Assembly (NCBI GenBank): GCA_013151255.1
Contig: JAADIQ010000090.1
Location: 1-64,000, forward strand
From: Alphaproteobacteria bacterium
GTDB taxonomy: Bacteria; Pseudomonadota; Alphaproteobacteria; Caulobacterales; Parvularculaceae
Direction: 5' to 3'
Length of the DNA stretch: 64,000 nucleotides
Positions within the stretch are counted from its first letter, which is position 1, and each line of letters starts with the position of its first letter. The notes under the pieces were generated by a model that saw nothing but the letters and a program-made list of their open reading frames with translations, searched no databases and was not told where the DNA came from. The translations under genes were made by a program, and so were the position numbers. Shown here piece by piece: positions 39,042-48,571 of the stretch.

Positions 39042-39149
39042 GAAAAAGCCATTCTGACGATGCGGCGCGCCGTTTAAGCGCGTCCGCGAAAACCATTCAG
39101 GTTGTGCATTAGGGTTACTACAACCAATACCATAATAAGCTGTTAAAGC

Positions 39150-39536
39150 CTACGCCTTTGACGAGAACGTCGCTGCATCGGGGTTCATCAATGTCGCCCC
39201 GCCAGGTAGATAGACGCCCGTCGCCAACTCCTTTTCGTTGATTGATTTCAGCCTTTGCAAGGCGTTTCTCGCGCCTTCAGCCATAGCTTGCAGCGTTACG
39301 GCGTTTTCCTGTGCTGCAGCGCGCACGGCGCCCAGTTCATCAATTAACGCCGCCGGCAGATTGTCTTCTTCCATGGCCGCGACTATGGCGTCAAATTCAC
39401 CCAGCAGTGTCTTTTTATGTTCTGTCATCCCGGCAATGCCGTCAAAAGAACGCCCGGCAATAGCGGTTCGCTCCAGCCCGATGACGCGCGCAAGGTCGCT
39501 GATGATAGAGCTCAGCTTTGCAGCGGTATTTTTCAT
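39150..39536 (-). CDS. FlgN-like flagellar protein (hypothetical)
   Basis: 128 aa, all-helical; overlaps the start of the flagellar operon with the flgJ-like gene. Confidence 0.45.
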   Translation of the reverse strand: MKNTAAKLSSIISDLARVIGLERTAIAGRSFDGIAGMTEHKKTLLGEFDAIVAAMEEDNLPAALIDELGAVRAAAQENAVTLQAMAEGARNALQRLKSINEKELATGVYLPGGATLMNPDAATFSSKA

Positions 39537-39841
39537 TCTACATTATCCTTAAGCTGATTATAGATTTTATCGGCAAGCCCAAACCCGCCGGCGTCAGCAA
39601 TGCTTTGGGCGTAGCTATCGACTAACATCCGGGAAAATGTTTCGCCGCCAAACCCGGAATCGCCCGAAAGCGCCTTTTCAAACCCGGCATAGGCGAGCAT
39701 TTCCCCGATAAAGGCGGCCTCGAATTCGCGCGCGGTCTTGCGCAGCGCTTCGGTTCGGTTTTGCTCCGCCAGGGGGCCTGTAGGCGCTTGCGTTTTGGGC
39801 GGTTTGAGAGCCGGCGGCATGGTATTTTCGATAGCGGGCAT
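39533..39841 (-). CDS. Rod-binding protein (FlgJ N-terminal domain-like)
   Basis: 102 aa; AREFEAAFIGEMLAYAGFEKALSGDSGFGGETFSRMLVDSYAQSIADAGGFGLADKIYNQL. Confidence 0.85.
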   Translation of the reverse strand: MPAIENTMPPALKPPKTQAPTGPLAEQNRTEALRKTAREFEAAFIGEMLAYAGFEKALSGDSGFGGETFSRMLVDSYAQSIADAGGFGLADKIYNQLKDNVE

Positions 39842-39862
39842 GGCGTTTTCCTGGAAAACTCA

Positions 39863-39879
39863 ACCACAACTATAGGTAG
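39863..39879 (-). promoter_or_regulatory. CTACCTATAGTTGTGGT motif upstream of flgJ-like gene
   Basis: 17-bp sequence identical to 59634-59650 upstream of flgE; contains TATAGT -10-like hexamer. Confidence 0.5.
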
Positions 39880-39919
39880 CGTAACTAAATAATAAGTTAT
39901 CATAGGTAGTATCCGGGAT

Positions 39920-41077
39920 ATGGAGAGTTTTGCTCAAGGTTTGGCCGCGAATTTGTTCGCCGCCCCAATGCCGCCGGCAGGTTCCGCCCCGGCGGTCGCG
40001 CCTGTGGGCGTCGGGCTGGCGGGCCTTATTGGCGGCGCTTTCTTGCCTGGCGAAACCAAGAGCGTAAAAATCAACGAATTTCTGGGGGTCCTGGATGCCA
40101 GCGCGCCGCTGCTCGATCCGCAGCAAACCGATCTTGCGGCGTCGCCCGATAGCCTTGCGGAGATCGCGGACCGCGCCAAGGCGCAGCCTGCTGACGGTTC
40201 GAGCGCGACGTTGGTGCTTGCGAATACGGAACGCTTGCTTCTGGGCGCTGCCGGCGACGATGGCGAGAGGACAATTTCGCTAACGACCGAAGAGCGTATA
40301 GGCCCGGTTCAACGCTTTACCCGTTCCGATAAAAGCCCGCTGGCGGGCATTATTAGCGACGTCAACTCTCGTGCGGCTGCACTGCCTACGCAGAGCTCAA
40401 AATTTCTCGATCTTGGCGGACGCGCGGCGCCGAGCGATGATGGAATTGAGCTGTCGCCACGGTTTGAAACGCAACGCAACCAATATCTGGCGCCGGCATT
40501 ATCCGCGAACAAATTTAAAACCGCCGCGCCGCTAATGACGTTTGCAGTGGCGGACAAGGCGGCGATTGAGCCGGGGCTGGTTGCCCGCGATGATAATTTA
40601 CCATTGATACAGACGTTAAATGTCGTCAGCGAGCGCGCATCCGCTGCGCTAACGATGTCGCCCTTGTCCGAGGCGGCGACAAAACCAGCAGCGCAAATCG
40701 TTGCGGCGATTTCCAATCGCGGCATGGACACGAAAATTGAGGTTCGGCTTGATCCGCCCGAGCTAGGCCGGGTGAGCATCGATTTTGAGGGCCGGGGCGG
40801 CGACATCATCCGCGCGACGGTGGCGGCAGAAGCGCCCGATACGCTGGAGCTGATGCGCCGGAATATCGATATCCTCCAGCGCGAACTTGAAAAAAGCGGA
40901 TTGGCGAATATTGATCTGCAATTTCGTGAACGAGGGCCGCAGTCCGACGCGAATTTTAGTGATGAGCGATTTGGCGCCGGACGCCAACATGATGACGCCC
41001 TCGGCATAGAGATGAGTGACATGCCGCACCACATTGCCGCGTTGAGTTTGGATGGGCGCCTGGATCGCCTGTTGTAA
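39920..41077 (+). CDS. fliK: Flagellar hook-length control protein FliK
   Basis: 385 aa; C-terminal TKIEVRLDPPELGRVSIDFEGRGGDIIRATVAAEAPDTLELMRRNIDILQRELEKSGL is the FliK C-domain; flgD follows. Confidence 0.9.
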   Translation: MESFAQGLAANLFAAPMPPAGSAPAVAPVGVGLAGLIGGAFLPGETKSVKINEFLGVLDASAPLLDPQQTDLAASPDSLAEIADRAKAQPADGSSATLVLANTERLLLGAAGDDGERTISLTTEERIGPVQRFTRSDKSPLAGIISDVNSRAAALPTQSSKFLDLGGRAAPSDDGIELSPRFETQRNQYLAPALSANKFKTAAPLMTFAVADKAAIEPGLVARDDNLPLIQTLNVVSERASAALTMSPLSEAATKPAAQIVAAISNRGMDTKIEVRLDPPELGRVSIDFEGRGGDIIRATVAAEAPDTLELMRRNIDILQRELEKSGLANIDLQFRERGPQSDANFSDERFGAGRQHDDALGIEMSDMPHHIAALSLDGRLDRLL

Positions 41078-41104
41078 TGAAATTTAACTTCAGGAGTTAG
41101 CGCA

Positions 41105-41788
41105 ATGGAAACACAAGCACTCGCATCGCAGCAATCAGCCAGTGGCGCAACGCCAGCTCTCGGCGTCGCGAAGGATCCCGCCGATGCGCCAAACCTCAAC
41201 GGCGTGGATTTTCAAAACTTTTTGACCTTGTTGACCGCGCAGTTGCGCAATCAGGACCCGCTAAGCCCGGCGGACTCCACTGAATTTGTCGCCCAGCTCG
41301 CAAGCTTTTCGTCGGTGGAACAACTTGTGCGCGCCAATGGCCAGCTGGAGACGATTGCTTCGGCGATAACCGGCGGCGGTATTGACCAATATGCCGACTG
41401 GATTGGCCGGAGCGCTGAAGCGCCGGGCGGCTCGGTTTATTTCAGCGGCGAGCCGGTGCGCTTTCGTTTGACGGGGGAGCCGAGCGCGACCCGCGCTGAG
41501 GCGATCATCTTTGGTCCGTCCGGCAATGAAGTCGCCCGGTTCGATGTTGCGATCGGCCGGGAAGTACAGACCTGGGACGGCCAGGTGGATGGCAACGCCC
41601 TCGAGAACGGCATCTATAAAGTCACCGCAACCTATTATAATGATGAAGGTCTGATCCGCACTGACACAGCCAACACGTTTGGCGTGGTCAATGAAATCAG
41701 GCTTGATGGCGGCGCGGCCTCATTGAGGCTGGAGGGCGACATTGAAGTCGATCCGTCTGATGTCGTTGCTCTGTCGGCGGCGCTTTAG
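41105..41788 (+). CDS. flgD: Flagellar hook assembly protein FlgD
   Basis: 227 aa; DFQNFLTLLTAQLRNQDPLSPADSTEFVAQLASFSSVEQLVRANGQLE. Confidence 0.95.
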   Translation: METQALASQQSASGATPALGVAKDPADAPNLNGVDFQNFLTLLTAQLRNQDPLSPADSTEFVAQLASFSSVEQLVRANGQLETIASAITGGGIDQYADWIGRSAEAPGGSVYFSGEPVRFRLTGEPSATRAEAIIFGPSGNEVARFDVAIGREVQTWDGQVDGNALENGIYKVTATYYNDEGLIRTDTANTFGVVNEIRLDGGAASLRLEGDIEVDPSDVVALSAAL

Positions 41789-41831
41789 CCATTTCGTGTT
41801 CAAAAGAACGCAAGCTCACACTATGTAGCCC

Positions 41832-41903
41832 CGCTCATTCCGGCGAAAGCCGGGATCCAGACTGCGATGTTTATGTGGATTCCGGCTTTCGCCGGAATGA
41901 GCG
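41832..41903. repeat. Long palindromic intergenic repeat
   Basis: 28-nt arms CGCTCATTCCGGCGAAAGCCGGGATCCA (41832-41859) / TGGATTCCGGCTTTCGCCGGAATGAGCG (41876-41903), one mismatch, 16-nt loop. Confidence 0.85.
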
Positions 41904-42058
41904 AGGTGGGGTATGGGGTTCTACGTGAACATAAAAAGCCCTAGGCCACATTCACAAATCGTAGAATGTGATCCAAATTCTTTAGTGATGGCATTCGATG
42001 CTTTCTTGCTTCACTAGAACCTAAAAAACCGCACGCACTTTTTGTGACGGCGCTTTAA

Positions 42059-42589
42059 TCAGTATTCCTGAATACCGATACCGAGAATTAAAATATCCTT
42101 GGCGCCGTCGCCCAATATTGTGCGCGCGGTGTTCAGCAATGACGATTTTGTGTTGGCCATCGCCTCCGGGCTTTCAATGATGTTCGCTAAAATGTCGACG
42201 CTGCCCAGCCGCATCAGCTCTGCGAGAAACGCATCGCGTAGCTTGGGCTCGAAGGCGTAAATGTCGCCGGCTTGAGACGGGTCAACCTCGATGCTGATCT
42301 CTAATATCATCATCACTTGCGGTGCGCCGCCTTTGACCACCGGGACAACAAACTGGCGTCCAAACTTCAAATAAGCAGCATCATTATCGGCCGCCGCGCC
42401 ATGCTCACTCTTCTTATCTTTCTTCTTCTTCTTGCCTTTCTTGTCTTCTTTCTCGTGGCCCTCATCCGGCGCTTCGCCGGCCGCCTCTTCGGTAGAGCTG
42501 GGCGCTGTCGCCTGTTTCAAGAAAAACCCGCCGCCGCCGCCAAGGGCGCCGGCGATCACGATGATGATGATGGGAAGAAATTTTTTCAT
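42059..42589 (-). CDS. FliL-like flagellar basal body-associated protein (copy 1)
   Basis: 176 aa; N-terminal TM, Lys-rich linker, LKFGRQFVVPVVKGGAPQVMMILEISIEVDPSQAGDIYAFEPKLRDAFLAELM. Confidence 0.8.
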   Translation of the reverse strand: MKKFLPIIIIVIAGALGGGGGFFLKQATAPSSTEEAAGEAPDEGHEKEDKKGKKKKKDKKSEHGAAADNDAAYLKFGRQFVVPVVKGGAPQVMMILEISIEVDPSQAGDIYAFEPKLRDAFLAELMRLGSVDILANIIESPEAMANTKSSLLNTARTILGDGAKDILILGIGIQEY

Positions 42590-42592
42590 GGC

Positions 42593-43345
42593 TTAAAATG
42601 GCGAGATGATATCGACAATTTGCTGACCATATCGCGCCCGCTGCAAATCGCTGATCTGTCCGCGCCCGCCATAAGAAACCCGCGCATCGGCGATTTTGTC
42701 ATAGGTAATGACATTGCTGCGCGAGATGTCTTCCGGGCGGATAATGCCGGCGATCAATAATTCACGCAGCTCGTAATTGACGCGGATTTCCTGACTGCCG
42801 GCAATGGCGAGGTGACCATTGGGCAGGACTTGCGTCACGGTAGCGGCGACCCGCAAGGTGATGCGTTCTTCGCGTTTGATAAGGCCGTCTCCGGAAGAGG
42901 TGGATGTTGAGGATGTATCAATCGCCGGATTGAGCGCAGCGCCGCCAGGCAGGACTTTGGCGGCGAGCGAGTTGACGCCGAGAAGCGCCGGTACGGACAG
43001 GTTCTCCGTGCCGCTGCGTTTGCGATTTGTGCGGTTACGGATTTCCGCTTCTTCATCGATTTCAATCATTACCGTGAGAATATCGCCTTGCTTGCGCGCG
43101 CGCCGGTCGCCGAACAGCGATTGCGGTCCCGACCGCCACAACGAGGCTGCCGTTTCGGGCGGCGCGGTATGAGATAAGGGGCTCGGCGGCACGCTCATTC
43201 GCGCTGGCGTCGGCATTGGCGCGGCGGCTTTCACGTCGCCGGGCGCGGTCATGCTGGGCGGGCGCAACATATGATCAAGGCTGTTCGAGCACCCGGCAAT
43301 GACAGGAGTAAGCAGGAAAATAGTGAGTTTGAGTGCGCGGTTCAT
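42593..43345 (-). CDS. flgH: Flagellar L-ring protein FlgH
   Basis: 250 aa; SLWRSGPQSLFGDRRARKQGDILTVMIEIDEEAEIRNRTNRKR...VTQVLPNGHLAIAGSQEIRVNYELRELLIAGIIRPEDIS. Confidence 0.96.
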   Translation of the reverse strand: MNRALKLTIFLLTPVIAGCSNSLDHMLRPPSMTAPGDVKAAAPMPTPARMSVPPSPLSHTAPPETAASLWRSGPQSLFGDRRARKQGDILTVMIEIDEEAEIRNRTNRKRSGTENLSVPALLGVNSLAAKVLPGGAALNPAIDTSSTSTSSGDGLIKREERITLRVAATVTQVLPNGHLAIAGSQEIRVNYELRELLIAGIIRPEDISRSNVITYDKIADARVSYGGRGQISDLQRARYGQQIVDIISPF

Positions 43346-43830
43346 CTTGTTCTGACCTTGCTGCTGCTGACGACGATGGCGGTAAGAATAACTTTTGAGG
43401 ACAGGTTCATCACCCGCACGCTCTCGCCGACCGAACCGGGTTCGAGCACGCGCGCTTCGGTGGTGATGAGGAGCGGGCCTTTTTTAAATTCTATGGTCAC
43501 AATTGCGTTGCGTTTAATCGCCGTCGGCGGGGAAATATCTTCCGGCATGATGGTTTTATCTGCATAGATGGTGCGTTTGACCTCCATGCCGATGATATCT
43601 CTCGCCGCTGCTTGTGCGCTCTCGCTGTCGCCGATGATGATGTCGGTGCGCCGCAGGATGGTTCCGGCGCGCAAATGTCGGCGCGCTTTGATGGCGACGG
43701 GCGCGTCGTTGGGCGCCGCCACATTTTCGTCGAGCGTAATGGCTTCGGGCGCTATTGGCGCCTCGGCAGATGCGACGACCGGCGTCAGCATCACAGCGAG
43801 CGCAATAAGTATTGTTGTTGACTGTTTCAT
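43342..43830 (-). CDS. flgA: Flagella basal body P-ring formation protein FlgA
   Basis: 162 aa; SAF-like domain IKARRHLRAGTILRRTDIIIGD...EVKRTIYADKTIMPEDISPPTAIKRNAIVTIEFKKGPLLITTEARVL. Confidence 0.92.
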   Translation of the reverse strand: MKQSTTILIALAVMLTPVVASAEAPIAPEAITLDENVAAPNDAPVAIKARRHLRAGTILRRTDIIIGDSESAQAAARDIIGMEVKRTIYADKTIMPEDISPPTAIKRNAIVTIEFKKGPLLITTEARVLEPGSVGESVRVMNLSSKVILTAIVVSSSKVRTR

Positions 43831-43834
43831 AATT

Positions 43835-44620
43835 TTACCGGATCTGCGTTGCCGCGCCGAGCATCTGGTCGGCGGCGGAAATCACTTTGGAGTTTAGCTC
43901 ATAGCCGCGCTGCGCCTCGATGAGGTCGGCGATCTGTTGCACAACATCGACAGAGCTGTCTTCAAGAAAGCCCTGGCGAATGGCGCCGCGACCATCGATC
44001 CCAGCCTCGCCCGGAATGGGTGCGCCGGAAGCTTCGGTCTGGCGAAACAGATTCCCGCCCAACGCTTCCAGGCCCTTTTCATTGACAAACAGCGTCAATG
44101 GAATGGCGCCAATCAGCTGGCCGTTTGGCTGGCCGTCAAAAAATGCAAACACCTCACCATTAGCGTTGATAGTGACGCTGCGGGCGTCTACCGGAATGGT
44201 GACGTCGCCGCCTAGCGGGTAGCCGTCGGAATTAACGATGAGCCCTTCGCCGGTGCGCTTGAAACTGCCGTCGCGGGTGAACGCGAGGGCGCCAGAGGGC
44301 AACGTCACCTCGAAGAAGCCGCGCCCTTCAACCGCAAGGTCGAGATCGCTACTGGTCTGACGCAGTGCGCCTTGTTCGATATTGATGCTGATCGTCGACA
44401 TTCTGACGCCAAGGCCGAGCTCAATGCCGCCTGGCGCAATCAGCCCGGTTGAAGAAGAAATCGCGCCAGGCGCGCGGATTTGCTGGTAGTGAAGATCGAC
44501 AAACTCCGCCCGCCGCGTCGAAAAGGCGGTCGTGCTCATATTGGCGATATTGTTTGATATCACGGCGACGCGGGTTTGTTGCGCGTCCATGCCGGTGGCG
44601 GCGATTCTCAATGCGTCCAT
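43835..44620 (-). CDS. flgG: Flagellar basal-body rod protein FlgG
   Basis: Start chosen at MDALRIAATGMDAQQTRVAVISNNIANMSTTAFSTRRAEF; C-terminal ELNSKVISAADQMLGAATQIR. Confidence 0.96.
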   Translation of the reverse strand: MDALRIAATGMDAQQTRVAVISNNIANMSTTAFSTRRAEFVDLHYQQIRAPGAISSSTGLIAPGGIELGLGVRMSTISINIEQGALRQTSSDLDLAVEGRGFFEVTLPSGALAFTRDGSFKRTGEGLIVNSDGYPLGGDVTIPVDARSVTINANGEVFAFFDGQPNGQLIGAIPLTLFVNEKGLEALGGNLFRQTEASGAPIPGEAGIDGRGAIRQGFLEDSSVDVVQQIADLIEAQRGYELNSKVISAADQMLGAATQIR

Positions 44621-44641
44621 TTCATCCTCCAAATGTTGGGC

Positions 44642-45358
44642 TTAGCGCGGCCCCATGGCTTGAACAGTTTTTGTGATTCTATCGTGTTCTTGTTGCAGCA
44701 GTTGTTGTCCGAGTTCATAGGCGCGTTGCACTTCAATCAGCCTACTGAGCTCTACGACTGAATTGACGTTAGAGCCTTCGACAAATCCCTGGCGCAATTG
44801 CGCAAGTTCAGCCGCTTGCGTCGGTTCGGTAGCCTTAAACAGACTACCGCCTTCGCGTTGCAGCGCGGTTGCGGGAGCGGTCACCAGCGTCAGGCGGCCA
44901 AGCGGGACGCCGCCGCCGGCGATGGCGCCATCTGCGGCGATAGTAATCGCGCCGGCGCCGGGAGGAATGGTTATTGGGCTTCCGCCTTCGCCGAGAACAC
45001 TATAGCCCTCTGGCGTTGTGAGTTGGCCTTCAGCGTTCAACATGAAAGAGCCAGCACGGGTGAGGCGCTCGCCGCGCGGCGTTTCAACGGCGAAAAATCC
45101 TTCGCCGTCAATGGCGACATCAAAGGCGCCGCCGGTTTTCGTCATGGCGCCGCCGCTGCGATCAAAAAAATGTCCGCCAACCCGCGTTTGCGACAGGCTG
45201 CGCTCAGCGGAACCGAGCGATTTGACATATTCGGAAAACAAAACCCCTTCACGCCGAAAGCCCGTGGTGTCGGCATTGGCGATATTGTTAGCGATGCTGG
45301 TGAGTTCCTTAGACAACCCCGCCTGGCGCGACATGATGACGTAAGATGTATTATTCAT
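44642..45358 (-). CDS. flgF: Flagellar basal-body rod protein FlgF
   Basis: True start MNNTSYVIMSRQAGLSKELTSIANNIANADTTGFRREGV at 45358 (track start 45484 is upstream, inside the preceding gene). Confidence 0.93.
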   Translation of the reverse strand: MNNTSYVIMSRQAGLSKELTSIANNIANADTTGFRREGVLFSEYVKSLGSAERSLSQTRVGGHFFDRSGGAMTKTGGAFDVAIDGEGFFAVETPRGERLTRAGSFMLNAEGQLTTPEGYSVLGEGGSPITIPPGAGAITIAADGAIAGGGVPLGRLTLVTAPATALQREGGSLFKATEPTQAAELAQLRQGFVEGSNVNSVVELSRLIEVQRAYELGQQLLQQEHDRITKTVQAMGPR

Positions 45359-47618
45359 CGCGCATCCCCCGACGGAAGAATTCCGTTTCCCATGACACGC
45401 CGGTGATAAACGCATCGACTTTTGCGGCATTACGAAAGTTAAACGCCGGCGCCTTGGTGAACATGTGCTCCAGCGCCCGCGCATAGTTTTTATTGGCGCT
45501 GAGCACCTGTTTGGCGGAAGCGGGCAATGCTTTACCGCCGGTCTTCAATACCGTGAGCACGTAAGTGCTCGCGGTTTCGATATCGAGTTGCTCCGCTGGG
45601 AGCGAGGCGAAACTATCAGCGGCGCTGCGCCATTCCTCAGCGCGCCATAGGAGCGCTGTATTGTGAACATCCATTTTTTGACGCTGCAGAAGTTGGCGCG
45701 CCGTCTTGCGCAGCAACGCCTTGTCATCAAGCATGGAGCCAGCGCGCAAGATGACTTCGCCAAAGCCGTCATGGTCGGGGTTTTTGTTCGCCAGCACCAG
45801 CGCCGCCGCTGCATCGCCAGCGGAAAGATAGGCGTTGGCGACAATCATATCGGCGTCGGCGCGCTGTTCGGAGGGGATTTGCGAGGTTGCCCGCGCGGCT
45901 AATTTCGGGGCGCCCATTGACGCCAGCGTGTCGGCGATGGCGAGGCGCATTTCGTTATCGTCGGCCTCGACGCCGAATAAATCCGTATACTCAAAATAAT
46001 AATCTATCGCCGCCAACCGTTGCGCCGGTTCATCGCTGGCCATCGCGGTTGCGATCATCGAGCGGGCGATAAAGCCGGCCGCTTGCGCTGTTTGCGGTGC
46101 GATTTCCCTGACGCTGCGTAATTGCGCAAAGGCGGCGCCAATGCGCCCGGCGGCGGCGAGCGCTTTGGCGCCGGATATCGCCGCATCGATTTCGCCGCGA
46201 CTGGCCGCGCTGATCAGCGCCTGCTCCGCGAGATCGTCGAAAAATCCGTCATAGGCGATGGTCGCCTTGCGCTCGAATTCTTCTGCGAGGACGCCAAGCG
46301 CGCGCGAGCGATAGGGGCCGGGTGTTTGCGCGACGACGGCGAGTTTTTCCTGTGTGCGATCATCGCGAGGCGGATGGTCCTCTGAGCCGTCATCGGGCAA
46401 GCTTGCGCGGAGAATAACCAGACCGGGCGTTTCCTCGCCCGCATAGGCGGCGGCAGCGATATCATAAAGCCGCCTTGCGGCCGCTGAGTTTTCCTGCTCA
46501 AGCGCTTTGAGCGCCAGCAATTCCGCCACCGGTCCGCGCAAGCTTTTCGGCAGCGTGTTGAGGGTGCGGTATTGCGCGTTGGAATAGGATTTATCGTGTG
46601 ACGCCAAAGGCGAAGCGGCCCTTAAAAGCAGGTCGTAAATGCCGCCACAGGCGCTGAACGGTTCAAGTTTTGCTTTCGCGCTCGGCGAGTCGCTTCTGCC
46701 AAGCGCTGCCAGTCCGCCCAGCAACATAAATTCCGGAGCGGCGGCTTTATCCGGCGCTGAGGCCAGCGCTGCGGCTTCAGAGAAAAAACCGAGCCGCAAA
46801 TACCCATGGCCAAGCGCAATCTCAAGCGTGGCCTGACCGGCGTCATCGGCGTTTTCGAGGCGCTGGCGCAGCTCAACAATGTCGCCATAGGCAATGTCGC
46901 CGGCGCCCGGCGCAGCAACGGTAAAACGCACCGGGTCGATGCAAGAAGCACTTCCACTAACGCCGTCCAAGTCCGGCGCGGCGCCGGTCCCATAAGATGC
47001 GTTGGCGACCGGCGTTACGCTGGCGCCGTCATTAGCGTAATCGGGAACCAGATTAACGGGTTGCCCGGCTTTACTCCTGAGCGCGACGACGCCCTGGTCA
47101 TTGGCGGCGGCCAAGAGAGCGATCATACGGTCGCGCGCGGCGCGCAATTCATCAGACGAGGGACTGCGCCGCGACGGCGTCGGCGGCGCGGCGGCGGTTT
47201 TTTTGCTGGGGCTGGCCGGCTTTTGTTTTACGAGGAGCTCGGCCTGCTTATCGAAAATATCGATAATCAAAGAGTTGTGCTCGCTGCGTTCAGCACGCGC
47301 CTTGCAATCGCAGTTCAGCGTCAAGATGAGTTCATCGCCGTCAGCAGTCGGTTTGCTGCTGGCATTGAGAACGCGGTGGGCTTTGCGGTTCTTGTCGACG
47401 CCTGACACATCAAGGCGCTGTGCTGCGTTTGGAAAAACTACGGTGACCGATCGGCCTTCGGTCTTTAACGTCCATGTCTCCGGCGCATTCGGAATAACAA
47501 TCCGGGAGTAACCGCCATGCTCGCCGGCGCGCACCGCCAGCGGTTCTCCAGCATCAGCCGGGGCGAGGTCTGCTGCGTTCGCCATCGCGGCGAGGGTGAT
47601 GAGGGGGGCTATGATCAT
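45351..47618 (-). CDS. Uncharacterised 755-aa exported, helical-repeat-rich protein in motA-flgF operon
   Basis: Signal-peptide-like N-terminus (MIIAPLITLAAMANAADLA), beta-rich N-terminal segment (YSRIVIPNAPETWTLKTEGRSVTVVFPNAAQRLDVSGV), long Ala-rich helical repeats; start overlaps motA stop. Confidence 0.85.
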   Translation of the reverse strand: MIIAPLITLAAMANAADLAPADAGEPLAVRAGEHGGYSRIVIPNAPETWTLKTEGRSVTVVFPNAAQRLDVSGVDKNRKAHRVLNASSKPTADGDELILTLNCDCKARAERSEHNSLIIDIFDKQAELLVKQKPASPSKKTAAAPPTPSRRSPSSDELRAARDRMIALLAAANDQGVVALRSKAGQPVNLVPDYANDGASVTPVANASYGTGAAPDLDGVSGSASCIDPVRFTVAAPGAGDIAYGDIVELRQRLENADDAGQATLEIALGHGYLRLGFFSEAAALASAPDKAAAPEFMLLGGLAALGRSDSPSAKAKLEPFSACGGIYDLLLRAASPLASHDKSYSNAQYRTLNTLPKSLRGPVAELLALKALEQENSAAARRLYDIAAAAYAGEETPGLVILRASLPDDGSEDHPPRDDRTQEKLAVVAQTPGPYRSRALGVLAEEFERKATIAYDGFFDDLAEQALISAASRGEIDAAISGAKALAAAGRIGAAFAQLRSVREIAPQTAQAAGFIARSMIATAMASDEPAQRLAAIDYYFEYTDLFGVEADDNEMRLAIADTLASMGAPKLAARATSQIPSEQRADADMIVANAYLSAGDAAAALVLANKNPDHDGFGEVILRAGSMLDDKALLRKTARQLLQRQKMDVHNTALLWRAEEWRSAADSFASLPAEQLDIETASTYVLTVLKTGGKALPASAKQVLSANKNYARALEHMFTKAPAFNFRNAAKVDAFITGVSWETEFFRRGMRDE

Positions 47619-48493
47619 GCGGCTTGCTTCTTTAATTCTTTCAAGGCTTCTTCAATGTCTGAAAAACTCGGGCGATCCGCACGGGGAACATTGCGCCGTG
47701 CAACTTCGATGCACATTTGCGGGGTGTGGAGTTGCAGATGGGCGACAATCGCCTCGCGAATGAGCGCGTAAAAGCGTTGCTCATGGTCGCGCACGCCTTT
47801 GACTTTTTCGGCGATCGGCCCGACCAGCCCATAGGCCAGAAATACCCCGAGAAATGTGCCGACGAGCGCGCCGCCAATCATCTGCCCGAGGACTTCAGGC
47901 GGCTTATCGATGGACGCCATGGTTTTGATAACGCCGAGCACGGCTGCGACAATACCAAGCGCCGGCAAGCCGTCGGCCATGACTTGCAAGGCATGCGCGC
48001 CATGCAAGCTGTCCTCATGGACCGCTTCCAATTGTTTTTCGAGCAGTTCTTCGACCTGATGGGGGTTGTCGAAATTCATCAGTATCGAGCGGATGGTGTC
48101 GCAGATAATTTCGGTGGCGACGCCGTCATCGGCGATTTTTTTATAGCGCGCGAATATTGTCGATTCTTCCGGATTTTCAATATGCGCCTCGGCTTGAACG
48201 GGGCTGTCTTTGGCCAGCCGTAACAATTCGAACATCAGACACAACAGATCTTGAAAATCCGCGCGTTTCCATTTCGACCCGGCGCCGGCCTTCAAGATGT
48301 CGCCGCCGACATGCTTGATGACGGCAAAACTATTGGCGAGCACGAAGGCGCCGGTCGCCGAACCGCCGATGATCATCATCTCATAGGGCAGCGAATGCAT
48401 GATGATCGCCATCTTGCCGCCGGCGAGAACATATCCGCCAAAGACCATCACGAATGTGATTATGATGCCGAGAAGACTTCCCATAGAAAACAA
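47615..48493 (-). CDS. motA: Flagellar motor stator protein MotA
   Basis: 292 aa; MFSMGSLLGIIITFVMVFGGYVLAGGKMAIIMHSLPYEMMIIGGSATGAFVLANS...GLPALGIVAAVLGVIKTMASIDKPPEVLGQMIGGALVGTFLGVFLAYGLVGPIAEK. Confidence 0.96.
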   Translation of the reverse strand: MFSMGSLLGIIITFVMVFGGYVLAGGKMAIIMHSLPYEMMIIGGSATGAFVLANSFAVIKHVGGDILKAGAGSKWKRADFQDLLCLMFELLRLAKDSPVQAEAHIENPEESTIFARYKKIADDGVATEIICDTIRSILMNFDNPHQVEELLEKQLEAVHEDSLHGAHALQVMADGLPALGIVAAVLGVIKTMASIDKPPEVLGQMIGGALVGTFLGVFLAYGLVGPIAEKVKGVRDHEQRFYALIREAIVAHLQLHTPQMCIEVARRNVPRADRPSFSDIEEALKELKKQAA

Positions 48494-48517
48494 CCGATAA
48501 TAGCGATAATAAAAGAT

Positions 48518-48534
48518 TACCCGTATAACGGGTA
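48518..48534. promoter_or_regulatory. 17-bp palindrome in the motE/motA gap
   Basis: TACCCGT-ATA-ACGGGTA perfect inverted repeat upstream of motA. Confidence 0.35.
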
Positions 48535-48571
48535 TTTCATGAATAAGTTAAAGATGGCTGAAATACTGTCG

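Noticed and set aside
40309-41199. 296-aa - strand ORF opposite fliK
   Set aside because: Shadow ORF; fliK C-terminal domain is clearly on the + strand.
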